Source: an uncultured bacterium (GTDB lineage Bacteria; Acidobacteriota; Thermoanaerobaculia; Thermoanaerobaculales; Thermoanaerobaculaceae). From it: DNA of 64,000 nucleotides. The notes below the pieces were generated by a model, which was given only the letters and a program-made list of their open reading frames with translations, did no database searches and was not told where the DNA came from. Below, one piece after another: positions 28,269 to 37,733 of the stretch. Position numbers and translations under genes: made by a program. Numbering within the stretch: position 1 is the stretch's first letter; the number at the start of each line of letters is the position of its first letter. The stretch spans positions 1 to 64,000 of the forward strand of contig CALEVZ010000055.1 in the NCBI GenBank assembly GCA_937924755.1. The letters are read 5' to 3'.

Positions 28269-30632
28269 TCAGCGAGGGAGTGCCGCCAACGCGTCTGCGA
28301 TCATCGGCTGGTTCGGGTTCAGTTCCAGGGAACGCCGAAAGTGCATGCGCGCCTCGGCCGTGGCTCCGGCGCAGGCGGCGGCAAGTCCGGTAAAGGCTTG
28401 AATCGAGGCCGAGGAGGGGAACAATTGGGCGGCCTGTTGCCCTGCCGCCATGGCTTCGGGACAACGCTGGAGGCGTACGAGCAACGCCAGGCGGTGGACG
28501 TGCAGCCTCTCCTCGCGGGGGAAGTGGGCGGTAGCACGGGTCAGGAGTTCCAGTGCTCGCCCCGGCAGGTCCCGCGCTTCCCAGTCCGTGGCAGCGCGAT
28601 CCAGCGCCCCGGCGGCATCGCGCAGGCCGAGCTCCACCGCCCGCCACAGCGAGCGGTCCGCCTCCTCGAACCGAGCAGTCTCCAGGTAGAGCCGCCGCAA
28701 GTTGTAGTGAGGGGAAGCGTAGCGGGGATTGGCGGCGATGGCCTTGAGGAACGCCTCCTCCGCCTCGCGGTAGCGTTTCGCCTCCAGATGCACCAGGCCC
28801 AAATTGTTGAGGGAGCCTTCGGTGACTCCGGCGCTGCCGCTGCCCCCTTCACCCCCCTCGAGATAGCCGAGGGCTTTCAGCTGGGCGATCACCTCTGCCG
28901 ATGGTCGTGCCGCCCCGACAGGAGAGCCGCGGTAGGTCTCGGGGGGAACGAGCGTATTCCAATCGATTGGCTCCAGGCGCGCGGGCGGACACCCGGGGAG
29001 CGGACGGCCTCGCCACCCCTGCCCGGCGGGGATCTTCAGCAGGGCTGCCACTGTCGGAGCCACGTCGAAGACGGAGGCACTGTCCGCGACCCGCCCGCGC
29101 CGCTCCACCCCATTGCCAGCGACGATGAAGACTCCCGTGGGTCGATGCCACACCGCCGCCGTGGCCGCTGCCACCCCCGACAGCTCACGGGGCCGGTCAA
29201 CCCCCCATTTGAAACCGTGGTCCGATACCACAACCACCGCACATTCGGAGAGGGGACACACCTCCAGCAGGCGACCGATCCAGCGGTCCACCACGGCGTG
29301 GTAGCGCTCCACAGCGGTGCGGGCCGCCTCGCCGATGGCCGCATCCCGGCCTGGCAGCGGCGGCGGCAGGTTGGGCGCCAGCAGGTGCCCGATCTCGTCG
29401 GTGCCGATGCAGTACACCATGAGCAAGTCGGTGGTTGGACGCACCGTTGCCAGCGCCGCGCCGAAGTAGGTCCGAGTGCCGATCAAAAGGCGGCGGAAGC
29501 CATCGATGGGGTCGGCCATCCCCTTGCCCCCGGCGATCGCTTCACGGTACGCCTGGCTGGACACTGGCATGAGGGCTCGGACCGCCTCCTCTCCCGTCTC
29601 GTGCACGGCTCGCGCCGCCAGCTCCCGCAGTTGTGGCTCCAGTTCCGGTGGAAACACGACCGTTCCTGGCGCTCCCTCGTCGGCGGTGTCCGAAAGGGGA
29701 TGGAAGAGGCGGTCCGAAATCATCACTCCGTTGATCTGCTCCGCCGGCCAGGTGGCCCACCATCCGGACACCACCGATGACAATCCGGCCGCGGAGGCCA
29801 TGTTCCATAGCGCCGGCAACCTTCGCTGGCGTCCGGTAATCGGAATCCGCTCGCCGCTTTCCGGGTCCACTTCCAAGAAATCGAGAATGCCGTGTTCCTC
29901 CGGACTCGCCCCGGTGGCCATGGTGGTCCAGATGAGAGGCGAGAGGAGCGGGGTGATCGAGGCCAGGTCGCCGTAGGTGCCAGCGGCCATCAGGCGCGCC
30001 AGGTTGGGCATGATGCCGCGCCGGGCGAAGGGTTCGAACAGCTCCCAGTCGCCTCCGTCCAAGCCGATCACCACCACCCGCCGAGCCGCCTTGCCGAAGG
30101 CAGCGGCCAGGGCGGCGCGGCGCGCCAGCGCCAGCGCAGTGGGGTCGGGGGCCAGGGTGACCATCACCTCGTCGTCGCGGAATCCCAGTCGCTTGGCGAT
30201 GATCTCCGCAATCGTTCGTTCCATCGCCGCCTGGCAATCCTTGTCAAGGGCGTTGGCGAGGCAGGGCAGTGGGGAAGCTGCCACCAGCCTGGATACATCG
30301 TCTCCCACCGCCGCCCGGACGCCTTGGGCCAGGGTGTCGGCCGGCGCCAGGACGTAGTCACCCGGGCCGGGAGAAAGGCGCAGATGCACCGTCACCCGCG
30401 CCCCTTCCCGCGACGCGGCCTGCAGGCTTGCCAACACCGGCGTCGGGCCCTCTCGCTTGAACTTCCAGCGGGAAAGAAAGACACCGGCCGATTCGGCCAC
30501 GACCAGCCGTCCCGTGCGCGGCGACCAGCCCAGTTCTCCCGCTGGCAGCCGGCGCAGCGAAACCACGGCGATGAGCGCCAGGCTGGCGAGAACCGCAGAG
30601 GCGACGAACACTCGACGCATGGTCAAGAGCAT
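28269..30632 (-). CDS. Membrane-anchored type I phosphodiesterase/alkaline phosphatase-family protein with C-terminal TPRs
   Basis: 787 residues. One N-terminal transmembrane helix (about 7-27) is followed by an uncharacterised region with three Cys and the alkaline-phosphatase-superfamily domain (about 185-545). Metal and nucleophile motifs are VVVIGLDGGDWE, PLLSPLIWTTMATGASPEEH (nucleophile Thr likely), GTDEIGH and VVVSDHGFKWG. About 615-787 are TPR helices (EGSLNNLGLVHLEAKRY is one). The family hydrolyses phosphodiesters or transfers phospho-groups; the substrate is unknown, and the Tyr/Thr region differs from true NPPs. The start is ATG 30632, with an in-frame ATG at 30620; neither has a clear ribosome site. 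A terminator hairpin for the upstream receptor gene ends three bases before the start region. Confidence 0.85.
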   Translation of the reverse strand: MLLTMRRVFVASAVLASLALIAVVSLRRLPAGELGWSPRTGRLVVAESAGVFLSRWKFKREGPTPVLASLQAASREGARVTVHLRLSPGPGDYVLAPADTLAQGVRAAVGDDVSRLVAASPLPCLANALDKDCQAAMERTIAEIIAKRLGFRDDEVMVTLAPDPTALALARRAALAAAFGKAARRVVVIGLDGGDWELFEPFARRGIMPNLARLMAAGTYGDLASITPLLSPLIWTTMATGASPEEHGILDFLEVDPESGERIPITGRQRRLPALWNMASAAGLSSVVSGWWATWPAEQINGVMISDRLFHPLSDTADEGAPGTVVFPPELEPQLRELAARAVHETGEEAVRALMPVSSQAYREAIAGGKGMADPIDGFRRLLIGTRTYFGAALATVRPTTDLLMVYCIGTDEIGHLLAPNLPPPLPGRDAAIGEAARTAVERYHAVVDRWIGRLLEVCPLSECAVVVVSDHGFKWGVDRPRELSGVAAATAAVWHRPTGVFIVAGNGVERRGRVADSASVFDVAPTVAALLKIPAGQGWRGRPLPGCPPARLEPIDWNTLVPPETYRGSPVGAARPSAEVIAQLKALGYLEGGEGGSGSAGVTEGSLNNLGLVHLEAKRYREAEEAFLKAIAANPRYASPHYNLRRLYLETARFEEADRSLWRAVELGLRDAAGALDRAATDWEARDLPGRALELLTRATAHFPREERLHVHRLALLVRLQRCPEAMAAGQQAAQLFPSSASIQAFTGLAAACAGATAEARMHFRRSLELNPNQPMIADALAALPR

Positions 30633-30634
30633 AC

Positions 30635-30663
30635 AAAACCCCGGGGGCCGCAGGCCCCCGGGG
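30635..30663 (-). terminator. Intrinsic terminator of the Oar-like receptor gene
   Basis: An 11-base-pair perfect stem (30639-30649 with 30653-30663, CCCCGGGGGCC and its complement) with a three-base loop is followed on the minus strand by TTTT. It lies 22 bases after the receptor stop and abuts the next gene's start. Confidence 0.85.
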
Positions 30664-30685
30664 CTGGTGCTATGCGCGAACCGCC

Positions 30686-33574
30686 TCAGAAGGCGATCCG
30701 CACGCCGAGACGGATGGAACGCGGATCCTGCCAGTTGTTGGCCGTGTTGAACGCCGGATTGGTGGGCGGACGAGAGCTGTCCCCCGGTCGGATGGGTGGC
30801 TCGAACTCACCGGTGTCGTAGTTGATGGGGGTGTAATCCTCGTCCAGGTCGTAGCGCAGGTTGCGGCTGGTCTCGCCCTGTCGATTGAGGAAATTGAAGA
30901 TGTCAGCCAGGAACGTGATTTGCACGTCGCCCATCTTGATCGGGTAGTCCAGGTGCAAATCCATTTCGTATTCGCTCTTGGTTCGACCGAAGGCGCCCCG
31001 CTCGGAGAGGTAGAACTCCCAGTTCTGGTACGCTAGCGAGTATCCCATCGCGGTGATCGGTGTGCCCGAGCGGTAGTAGGCCGACAGACCGATGTTCAGC
31101 CCCATCGGCAGTTTATAAAACCCGTCGAGCTTGAACTGGTGGGTGCGATCGTTGGACAGCTTGCCGGTGTTGTTGACCTGGAACTCGGCGTAGTCGAAGG
31201 CCGAGTTGAGGTTGGGGTCGAGCTGGCCGGTGGAGGCTTGGAAAGTGCCGTCGTAATTCCCCTCCAACTTGGACCACAGATAGCTGGCCATGAACGCCCA
31301 GTTGTCGGCGAAGCGCTTGCGCGCCGACAGCTCGATGCCCTTGAAGGTGCGCTTCGGGTCCGGCACCGGGTACTCGCGCTCGTAGTTCATGTCCCAGGAG
31401 GAGCGGAGCACGCCCCGGCCAGGGTTGCCGATGTAATACCCCTGGTCGAAGCCCAGCGAGTCCTCGATGACCATGCCCAGATCACGCCAGATGTACTTGG
31501 CGCCGATCGCCAGATTACGGGCCACTTCGTACTCGGTGCCGAGGACGATTTCGTCGATGTACTGCCCCTTGAGGTCGGGGTCGACGGGGGTGTTCTCGTG
31601 CCCGAGCGGAGCGCAGCGGCGCACGTTTTCATGGGTGTCGGGGTCGCAGTACACGTCGCCGGGGTTCGGCGAGTAATTATAGAAAAACGCAGTGATCTCG
31701 CCGCCGAAGGAGCGGATCACCATATCCATGGGGATCATCTCGTAAAAGCGGCCGTACGACCCGAACAGCTTGGAGGTGCCGTCACCCTTGTAGTCCCAGA
31801 TGAACCCGAGACGGGGCGCGGTGTTCTTGATCTTGGCCTGCACCGCCTGGGCGTTGTCGTACAGGCGCTGCTGCTCGTAGCGCACGCCCAGGTTGAGGGT
31901 GAGCGCCGGGGTCACGCGCCAGGAATCCTGCACGTAGGCGGAGTAGGAGTCGGCGCCTGAGGTGACGATCTGGGGATTCAAGATCCACGACGAGTCGACG
32001 GCGAACAGGTCGGTGGGGAAGCGCTTCATGTAGTATCTGTGCCGGTAGTAGATGGTGTTGAGGCCGGTCACGCGGTGCCGCCGCTGGAACTTGTAAATGC
32101 GCTCGCCGCCGGTGTTGTAGTTGCGGTTGTCGACGTCGATCTCCTCGTACTCGGCGCCGATCTTGAACTCGTGGTCACCGCCGAAGTTGTTGAGGAAGTA
32201 GGAAAGGTCGGCGCGGTAGTCGTCGCGCCCGAACTTCTGTCGCTGGGCAAACCCGAGACCGCCCGACACCACGAGCTGACCGGTCTGCAGGTACAACGGG
32301 TTGGTGTAATCGGCCACCCACACCATGTTGAAGCCGGGGCCGTCCTCGATGTTCTTCTCGCGGTGCTGGGCCACCTGCGCGTTGACCACCACGGAGGAGC
32401 CCAGCACTCCCTCGTACTTGAGTGTGCCGTTCGTTCCACCCTCTTTGATGTTTTCCAGGAAGGTGGTTTCGGGACCGGCCAATCCGCGCGCCGGGCCGTC
32501 CTGGGTGGAGGGGTCACCAAACATCGACAACACCAGGGAGTGGTTCTGGCTGGCGCGCCAGGTGAGCTTGCCCGACCACAGATCGCGCCGCACCTTCTGG
32601 GTGTAGATTTTGCCCTGTGCCGGGCCGCCGAAGGGGGTGAAGTCCTTGGCGACCTTCTGGTCTTCATCCTCCGCCACGTAGTTGTAGGCTCCATAGAACC
32701 ACAGGGCGTCCTTGATGATGTGACCGCCGAGGTCGGCGCCGAAATCGCGCCGGTTCTCGGCGTCGACGGTGAACGAACGAGCCCGTGTTGCGGCCGACTC
32801 CTCGATGGACTTCTTGGTGCTCTGCCGGAGACTTTCCGGGTCGTAGTAGCCGAACACCGTGCCGGCCAGCTCATTGCCGCCCGACTTGGTGATCACGTTG
32901 ATCAGCCCGCCGGTGGCGCGGCCGAACTCGGCGTTGTAGGAGCCGGTCTTCACCTGCACTTCTTGGATGAACTCGAAGTTGAGGCGCTTGCCCTGCTGCC
33001 CCAGCTCAACGCCGGTGGTGTTGACGCCGTCGATATAGTAGGCGTTTTCCGCACCCGTCGAACCGTACACCACGATACCCGAGTTATCCGTGCTGGTCCC
33101 CGGCGCCACCTGCACCACCGAGGCGTAGTTGCGCCCGATGGGCAAATTGATGAAGAAGTCTTTGCTCAAGTTGGCGCCCATTTCGGTGGAACGGGTGTCA
33201 ATCGTGGGAGCGGCGCCGGAAACCACGACCTCTTCTTGGAAGGCGCTGCGCATCTGCACGTTGAGCATGACCGTGCGACCCAAACCCACCACCACGTCGG
33301 CCGACTCGATGGTGGCAAAACCCGACAGAGAGCTCTTTACCGTGTAGGTGCCCGGTGGCAGCAGCACCAGACGGAATTTGCCGCTGGCATCGGTAACCGC
33401 GACCCGGATGCCCTGCAAGCTCGGTGATGAGGCTTCCACCGTGACGCCGGGGAGGGCGGTGCCCTGTTCGTCAGTAACCATCCCCTCGATGGACCCGGTG
33501 GTCTGGGCGAAAGCGGTGCCAGCCAGAACCCCTGCCAGCAGCCCAAGGAAAAGATACTTTCCAACTCCTCTCAT
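30686..33574 (-). CDS. Oar-like TonB-dependent receptor with carboxypeptidase regulatory domain
   Basis: 962 residues. The signal peptide ends near TAFA-QTTGS. A carboxypeptidase-like domain (about 25-110: GMVTDEQGTALPGVTVEASS, LPPGTYTVKSSLSGF) comes next, then the TonB box region EEVVVSGAAPTID, a plug with YYIDGVNTTGVE and AEFGRATGGLINVITKSGGN, and a large barrel ending SIRLGVRIAF. This is the Oar-type layout very common in Acidobacteriota and Bacteroidota; substrates are mostly unknown (oligosaccharides, peptides). The start is ATG 33574 with GGAGG seven bases upstream. A leader of about 240 bases is expected from a TATAAT box near 33820, and it contains an extended anti-16S sequence. Confidence 0.93.
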   Translation of the reverse strand: MRGVGKYLFLGLLAGVLAGTAFAQTTGSIEGMVTDEQGTALPGVTVEASSPSLQGIRVAVTDASGKFRLVLLPPGTYTVKSSLSGFATIESADVVVGLGRTVMLNVQMRSAFQEEVVVSGAAPTIDTRSTEMGANLSKDFFINLPIGRNYASVVQVAPGTSTDNSGIVVYGSTGAENAYYIDGVNTTGVELGQQGKRLNFEFIQEVQVKTGSYNAEFGRATGGLINVITKSGGNELAGTVFGYYDPESLRQSTKKSIEESAATRARSFTVDAENRRDFGADLGGHIIKDALWFYGAYNYVAEDEDQKVAKDFTPFGGPAQGKIYTQKVRRDLWSGKLTWRASQNHSLVLSMFGDPSTQDGPARGLAGPETTFLENIKEGGTNGTLKYEGVLGSSVVVNAQVAQHREKNIEDGPGFNMVWVADYTNPLYLQTGQLVVSGGLGFAQRQKFGRDDYRADLSYFLNNFGGDHEFKIGAEYEEIDVDNRNYNTGGERIYKFQRRHRVTGLNTIYYRHRYYMKRFPTDLFAVDSSWILNPQIVTSGADSYSAYVQDSWRVTPALTLNLGVRYEQQRLYDNAQAVQAKIKNTAPRLGFIWDYKGDGTSKLFGSYGRFYEMIPMDMVIRSFGGEITAFFYNYSPNPGDVYCDPDTHENVRRCAPLGHENTPVDPDLKGQYIDEIVLGTEYEVARNLAIGAKYIWRDLGMVIEDSLGFDQGYYIGNPGRGVLRSSWDMNYEREYPVPDPKRTFKGIELSARKRFADNWAFMASYLWSKLEGNYDGTFQASTGQLDPNLNSAFDYAEFQVNNTGKLSNDRTHQFKLDGFYKLPMGLNIGLSAYYRSGTPITAMGYSLAYQNWEFYLSERGAFGRTKSEYEMDLHLDYPIKMGDVQITFLADIFNFLNRQGETSRNLRYDLDEDYTPINYDTGEFEPPIRPGDSSRPPTNPAFNTANNWQDPRSIRLGVRIAF

Positions 33575-33873
33575 ACATCCTCCTTCCTTCACCAACTCCA
33601 AAAAACCAAAACTCACCCTTCTGGACGATGCCAGCTACCCGTGACAGCGTCGCTCCCCTTTCCCCTCGGGTACCGCGGATCACCTCCTTTCCTCAAGAGT
33701 CAAGCGTCTCGCTCCTGGGTCAGCCAGGTCTGCCCAAAGTATCGGGCCGCCAGTGATGCAATATCATTGCCAAGGAGTACGAACATTTACAGGATGCTGG
33801 TGAACGAACTCGTCTCAATTATATCTCAATAAAAGATTCAGCAATCTGCACGCGATGTTCAAAAATGTGAACG
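33575..33873 (-). promoter_or_regulatory. 299-base leader/intergenic region before the Oar-like receptor
   Basis: No gene. On the minus strand it holds a perfect TATAAT (33823-33818) with only a weak TTGCTG 15 bases upstream, and GAAAGGAGGTGATCC at 33691-33677, which is complementary to the 3' end of 16S rRNA yet is about 100 bases from the start codon. A small inverted repeat, GTTCA-N6-TGAAC, lies at 33857-33872 next to the stop of the carrier-protein gene. Confidence 0.5.
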
Positions 33874-34374
33874 TCAGCGCAGCATCAGCAGAAGCTGACC
33901 GCCCTCCACGGTGGCCCCCGCTGCGACCAGCACCTCATCGACCCGGCCTTCCCCGTCGGCGCAGATGGGGTTTTCCATTTTCATGGCCTCCAGGACCAGC
34001 AGGGGCTGGCCCGCCACGACCACGTCGCCCTTGCTCACCGCCAGACGCACCACCTTGCCTGGAATGGGGGCGCGTATCTCCTGGGGACCCTGCCGCTGGC
34101 CCGACCGTTGGGTCACTTCGCGCTCTAGCGGATCCCGGAGTTGAACGACAAACTCTCTGTCTCCCAGTGAAACCCGCCACCGACCCCGGCCCAGCCGCTG
34201 ATGCGCCACCGAATAGGCGCGGCCGTCCTCATCGAGCATGGCCGAAAGGTTGTTGGCCACCGGCAGAAAGCTCACCCGTCGCTCGTGGCCGTCCAGGCGC
34301 ACGGCAAACTGCTGCCCCTGCCCCGAAACCACGACCTCGAAGCGCCGGCCGTCGCGTTCGACCCACCACTTCAT
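33874..34374 (-). CDS. Biotin carboxyl carrier protein of an acyl-CoA carboxylase
   Basis: 166 residues. The C-terminal 75 residues are a biotinyl domain: APIPGKVVRLAVSKGDVV and the biotin site EAMKMEN with Lys132, 34 residues from the end as is usual. The N-terminal 90 residues resemble the BT-like linker of propionyl-CoA carboxylase alpha chains (WVERDGRRFEVVV, VSLGDREFVVQLRDP). It looks as if a fused alpha subunit had been split into two genes. It is the last gene of a carboxyltransferase - biotin carboxylase - carrier operon. Confidence 0.92.
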   Translation of the reverse strand: MKWWVERDGRRFEVVVSGQGQQFAVRLDGHERRVSFLPVANNLSAMLDEDGRAYSVAHQRLGRGRWRVSLGDREFVVQLRDPLEREVTQRSGQRQGPQEIRAPIPGKVVRLAVSKGDVVVAGQPLLVLEAMKMENPICADGEGRVDEVLVAAGATVEGGQLLLMLR

Positions 34375-34507
34375 TCCAGAACCTCCGAGCGGCGGGGGAG
34401 AGCTGCAATTCGGTCGCGTGCCACCCCCCCGCAGGCCGTGGCCCGGGGCGATGGGAGGGGGAACAGGTGGCTGCTCGACGGGGCAGAGGGTGACAGGCGG
34501 GGAAGGA

Positions 34508-36028
34508 TCATCGCGGGAACCTCCCGTGGGCCATGCGTCGCCCTTCCTGCCGCCAAGCCGCTCCTTCTCGCTCCACCGTGTCCATCAGATCACCCGGCAG
34601 CGCCGTCGCCGCCTGCGCCTCCAGACAGCCGGCCGCCATGATCGCCAGCTCCTCAAGTTCGGGTGAGCCCGCCGCCTCGAGTGCTTCGACGGAACCCCCG
34701 GAGAGCAGTTCGTCCAGCAGGCCGGTGTGGAGATCGCCATCGCGGAAGGCCGGCACATCGAGAAGCAGTCGGAAAAGTGGCAGGGTGGTGGCGATACCGA
34801 CAATGCGGTACTCGGCGAGGGCGCGGCGCAGTCTCGCCAGCGACTCTTGGCGGTTGGTGCCGAAGACGATCAGCTTGGCCAACATGGGGTCGTAGTCGAG
34901 CGGCACCAGTGATCCAGTGCGCACCCCCGAGTCCACCCGCACCCCCGGCCCGCCCGGCCGCTCCAGCAGCTCGATGGTGCCCGGTGAGGGGGCGAAGTTC
35001 CGCAAAGGATCCTCGGCGTACACCCGGCATTCGATGGCGTGGCCGCGGGGCACGATCTCTTCCTGACGGAGGGCCAGCGTTTCCCCTAGGGCCTCGCGGA
35101 TCATCAGGTGCACCAGATCGATCCCGTACACCACCTCGGTCACCGGGTGCTCTACCTGCAGCCGGGTATTGACCTCTAGGAAATAAAAGTGGCCATCCTG
35201 GCCGAGGAGGAACTCCACGGTGCCGGCGGAGCGATAATTGGCGCCGCGCGCCACCGCCACCGCCGCCTCGCCCAGGCGCCGGCGCAGCCCGTCGTCCACC
35301 GCCACCGAGGGGGTTTCCTCAACTACCTTCTGATGCCGCCGTTGCAGCGAGCACTCTCGTTCGCCGAAGTGCAGGATGGTGCCGGTGCGATCGCCGAGGA
35401 TCTGCACCTCTATGTGGCGGGGCCGCTCGATGAGCTTTTCCGCGTAAACCCGCTCGTCGGCAAAAAAGGCTTTGCCCTCGGAGGCGGCCCGGGCCAGCGC
35501 CTCGTCCATTTCTGCACTTTCCCGCACCACCCGCATTCCCTTGCCGCCGCCGCCGCCCACCGCCTTGAGCAAAATGGGGTACCCCACCTCCTCGGCGAAG
35601 CGGCGAGCCGCGGCGGCGTCGGGCAAGGGGTCGCTGCCGGGCACGATGGGTGCGCCCACACGGCGGGCCAGATCCCGCGCCGCGGTCTTGGAGCCCAGCA
35701 GCTCAATGACCTGGGGCGGCGGTCCGATCCAGATGAGGCCGGCCGCTTCAACGGCGCGGGCAAAGCCGGCGTTCTCGGCCAGGAAGCCGTAGCCGGGATG
35801 AACGGCGCCGGCACCGGCGCGCGCCGCCGCTGCGAGGATGGCCTCCTGGTTAAGGTACGATTCCCGCGCCGGTGCCGGCCCGATGGGCAGCGCCAGATCG
35901 GCGGCCAGGACGTGGGGCTGGGTGTGGTCGACGTCCGAGTAGACGGCCACGCTCTCGTGGCCCAGTTCCCGGCAGGCGCGAATGATGCGTAGGGCAATTT
36001 CACCGCGGTTGGCAATCAGGATCCGCAT
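34508..36028 (-). CDS. Biotin carboxylase subunit of an acyl-CoA carboxylase
   Basis: 506 residues with the ATP-grasp carboxylase layout. RILIANRGEIALRIIRACRE at the N-terminus, HPGYGFLAENAGFA, the glycine loop KAVGGGGGKGMRVV, FLEVNTRLQVEHPVTE and the RVYAEDP motif are all present. It charges biotin on the carrier protein with bicarbonate and ATP. It is longer than AccC (about 450) and like the BC part of propionyl-CoA carboxylase alpha. It sits 106 bases after the carboxyltransferase gene and 133 bases before the carrier gene; neither gap holds a terminator I can see. Confidence 0.94.
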   Translation of the reverse strand: MRILIANRGEIALRIIRACRELGHESVAVYSDVDHTQPHVLAADLALPIGPAPARESYLNQEAILAAAARAGAGAVHPGYGFLAENAGFARAVEAAGLIWIGPPPQVIELLGSKTAARDLARRVGAPIVPGSDPLPDAAAARRFAEEVGYPILLKAVGGGGGKGMRVVRESAEMDEALARAASEGKAFFADERVYAEKLIERPRHIEVQILGDRTGTILHFGERECSLQRRHQKVVEETPSVAVDDGLRRRLGEAAVAVARGANYRSAGTVEFLLGQDGHFYFLEVNTRLQVEHPVTEVVYGIDLVHLMIREALGETLALRQEEIVPRGHAIECRVYAEDPLRNFAPSPGTIELLERPGGPGVRVDSGVRTGSLVPLDYDPMLAKLIVFGTNRQESLARLRRALAEYRIVGIATTLPLFRLLLDVPAFRDGDLHTGLLDELLSGGSVEALEAAGSPELEELAIMAAGCLEAQAATALPGDLMDTVEREGAAWRQEGRRMAHGRFPR

Positions 36029-36134
36029 GTTCTCCCTTTCGGGCGCACCGCCCGCCGTCCTCGCTCGCTATGGGGCGGATCGCCCGCGTGGACGGCGCCC
36101 ACGGCGGCTCGCCGGCCGCTCACCCAGCGCCTCT

Positions 36135-37682
36135 TCATAGGGGGATGTTCCCGTGCTTCTTGGCGGGCATCCAGTCGCGCTTGTTGGCGGCCAGAGCGAG
36201 GGCCTGAACCACGCGCCGGCGGGTGTGACGGGGCTCGATGATGGCATCCACGAAACCCCGGTGCGCGGCGCTCAAGGGGTTGGCGAAGGCGTCGTTGTAC
36301 TGCCTTATCAGCTCCGCCCGCTTGGCTTCGGGATCGGCAGCCGATTCGATCTCTCGCCGGTAGAGGATGTTCACCGCCCCTTGGGAACCCATGACGGCGA
36401 TCTCGGCGGTGGGGTAGGCAAAGTTGAAGTCGGTGCGGATGTGCTTGGAGCCCATCACGCAGTAGGCTCCCCCGTAGGCCTTGCGGGTGATTACCGTGAC
36501 TTTGGGAACGGTGGCCTCGGCCAGGGCGTACAGCAGCTTGGCGCCGTGGCGGATGATCCCGCCGTGCTCCTGCTCCACGCCGGGCATGAACCCGGGCACG
36601 TCCTCCAGGATCAGCAGGGGGATATTGAAGGCATCGCAAAAGCGCACGAAGCGGGCGCCCTTGTCCGAGGCGTTGATGTCCAGCACCCCGGCCAGGTGGG
36701 CCGGCTGGTTGGCCACCACCCCTACCGGTCTCCCCGCCATCCGCACGAAACCCACCACGATGTTGCGGGCGTACAGTTCGTGGACCTCGAAAAAGTCACC
36801 CCCGTCGGCAACGGCGCGGATGAGCTCCTTGATGTCGTAGGGGCGATTCGGATCGGCCGGCACGAGCCGGTCGAGCTCCTCGCTCTCCCGATCCGGAGGG
36901 TCGTCGGCGGGGCGGGAGGGCGGATCGGCGGCGTTGTTGAGGGGCAGGAAGGAGACCAGGCGGCGGATGCGCGCCAGGGTGTCGACATCGTCTTCACAGG
37001 CGAAGTGGGCCACCCCTGAAATCTGGGCGTGGGTCGTGGCCCCGCCCAAGCGCTCCATGGTGACCTCCTCGTGGGTCACGGTGCGAATGACCTCGGGTCC
37101 GGTGACGAACATGTAGCTGGAGCCTTTGGCCATGAAAATGAAATCGGTGATCGCCGGAGAGTACACCGCCCCTCCGGCGCACGGTCCCAGGATCGCGGAA
37201 ATCTGCGGGATCACCCCGGAGCAGAGGGTGTTGCGCAGGAAGATGTCGGCGTATCCGCCCAGCGACACAACGCCCTCCTGAATGCGCGCCCCCCCCGAGT
37301 CGTTGAGACCGATCACCGGAATGCCGAACTTCAGGGCCAGATCCATGATTTTGCAAATCTTTTCGGCATGCGCCTCGGACAGGGAGCCACCGAACACGGT
37401 GAAGTCCTGGGCGAACACCGCCACGGGCCGGCCCTCGATGCGACCGAACCCGGTGACCACTCCGTCCCCCGGGATGCGCTGCCGGTCCATGCCGAAATCG
37501 GTGCACCGATGGGTCACCAGCTGATCGACTTCATCGAAGGACGCGGCGTCCAGTAGCAGATCGAGCCTCTCCCGCGCGGTGAGTTTGCCGGCCTGATGTT
37601 GCCGCGCGATGCGCTCTGCTCCCCCCCCGGCGAGGCTGGCCTCTTTGAGCCGGCGCAACCTTTCTCGGAAATCTTCGCTCAC
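36135..37682 (-). CDS. Acyl-CoA carboxylase carboxyltransferase (beta) subunit, propionyl-CoA carboxylase-like
   Basis: 515 residues, the usual size of PccB/MmdA-type subunits with two crotonase-like halves. [14 protein letters not shown] near the start, [37 protein letters not shown], and in the second half [20 protein letters not shown] and [14 protein letters not shown] are all conserved. It transfers the carboxyl group from biotin to an acyl-CoA. The second-half residue that sets acetyl- versus propionyl-CoA preference could not be judged by eye. It is the first gene of the operon and is divergent from tldD, with 51 bases between them for both promoters. Confidence 0.93.
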   Translation of the reverse strand: MSEDFRERLRRLKEASLAGGGAERIARQHQAGKLTARERLDLLLDAASFDEVDQLVTHRCTDFGMDRQRIPGDGVVTGFGRIEGRPVAVFAQDFTVFGGSLSEAHAEKICKIMDLALKFGIPVIGLNDSGGARIQEGVVSLGGYADIFLRNTLCSGVIPQISAILGPCAGGAVYSPAITDFIFMAKGSSYMFVTGPEVIRTVTHEEVTMERLGGATTHAQISGVAHFACEDDVDTLARIRRLVSFLPLNNAADPPSRPADDPPDRESEELDRLVPADPNRPYDIKELIRAVADGGDFFEVHELYARNIVVGFVRMAGRPVGVVANQPAHLAGVLDINASDKGARFVRFCDAFNIPLLILEDVPGFMPGVEQEHGGIIRHGAKLLYALAEATVPKVTVITRKAYGGAYCVMGSKHIRTDFNFAYPTAEIAVMGSQGAVNILYRREIESAADPEAKRAELIRQYNDAFANPLSAAHRGFVDAIIEPRHTRRRVVQALALAANKRDWMPAKKHGNIPL

Positions 37683-37733
37683 GGCACACCCTCCCCACCT
37701 CGCGCAAAAGACGGCCTATGCTATCACGGCAGC

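Noticed and set aside
33661-33700. Possible end of a 16S rRNA gene on the plus strand (GGATCACCTCCTTTC)
   Set aside because: Only the anti-Shine-Dalgarno end matches; upstream bases do not follow 16S sequence, so it reads better as an extended ribosome site on the minus strand.
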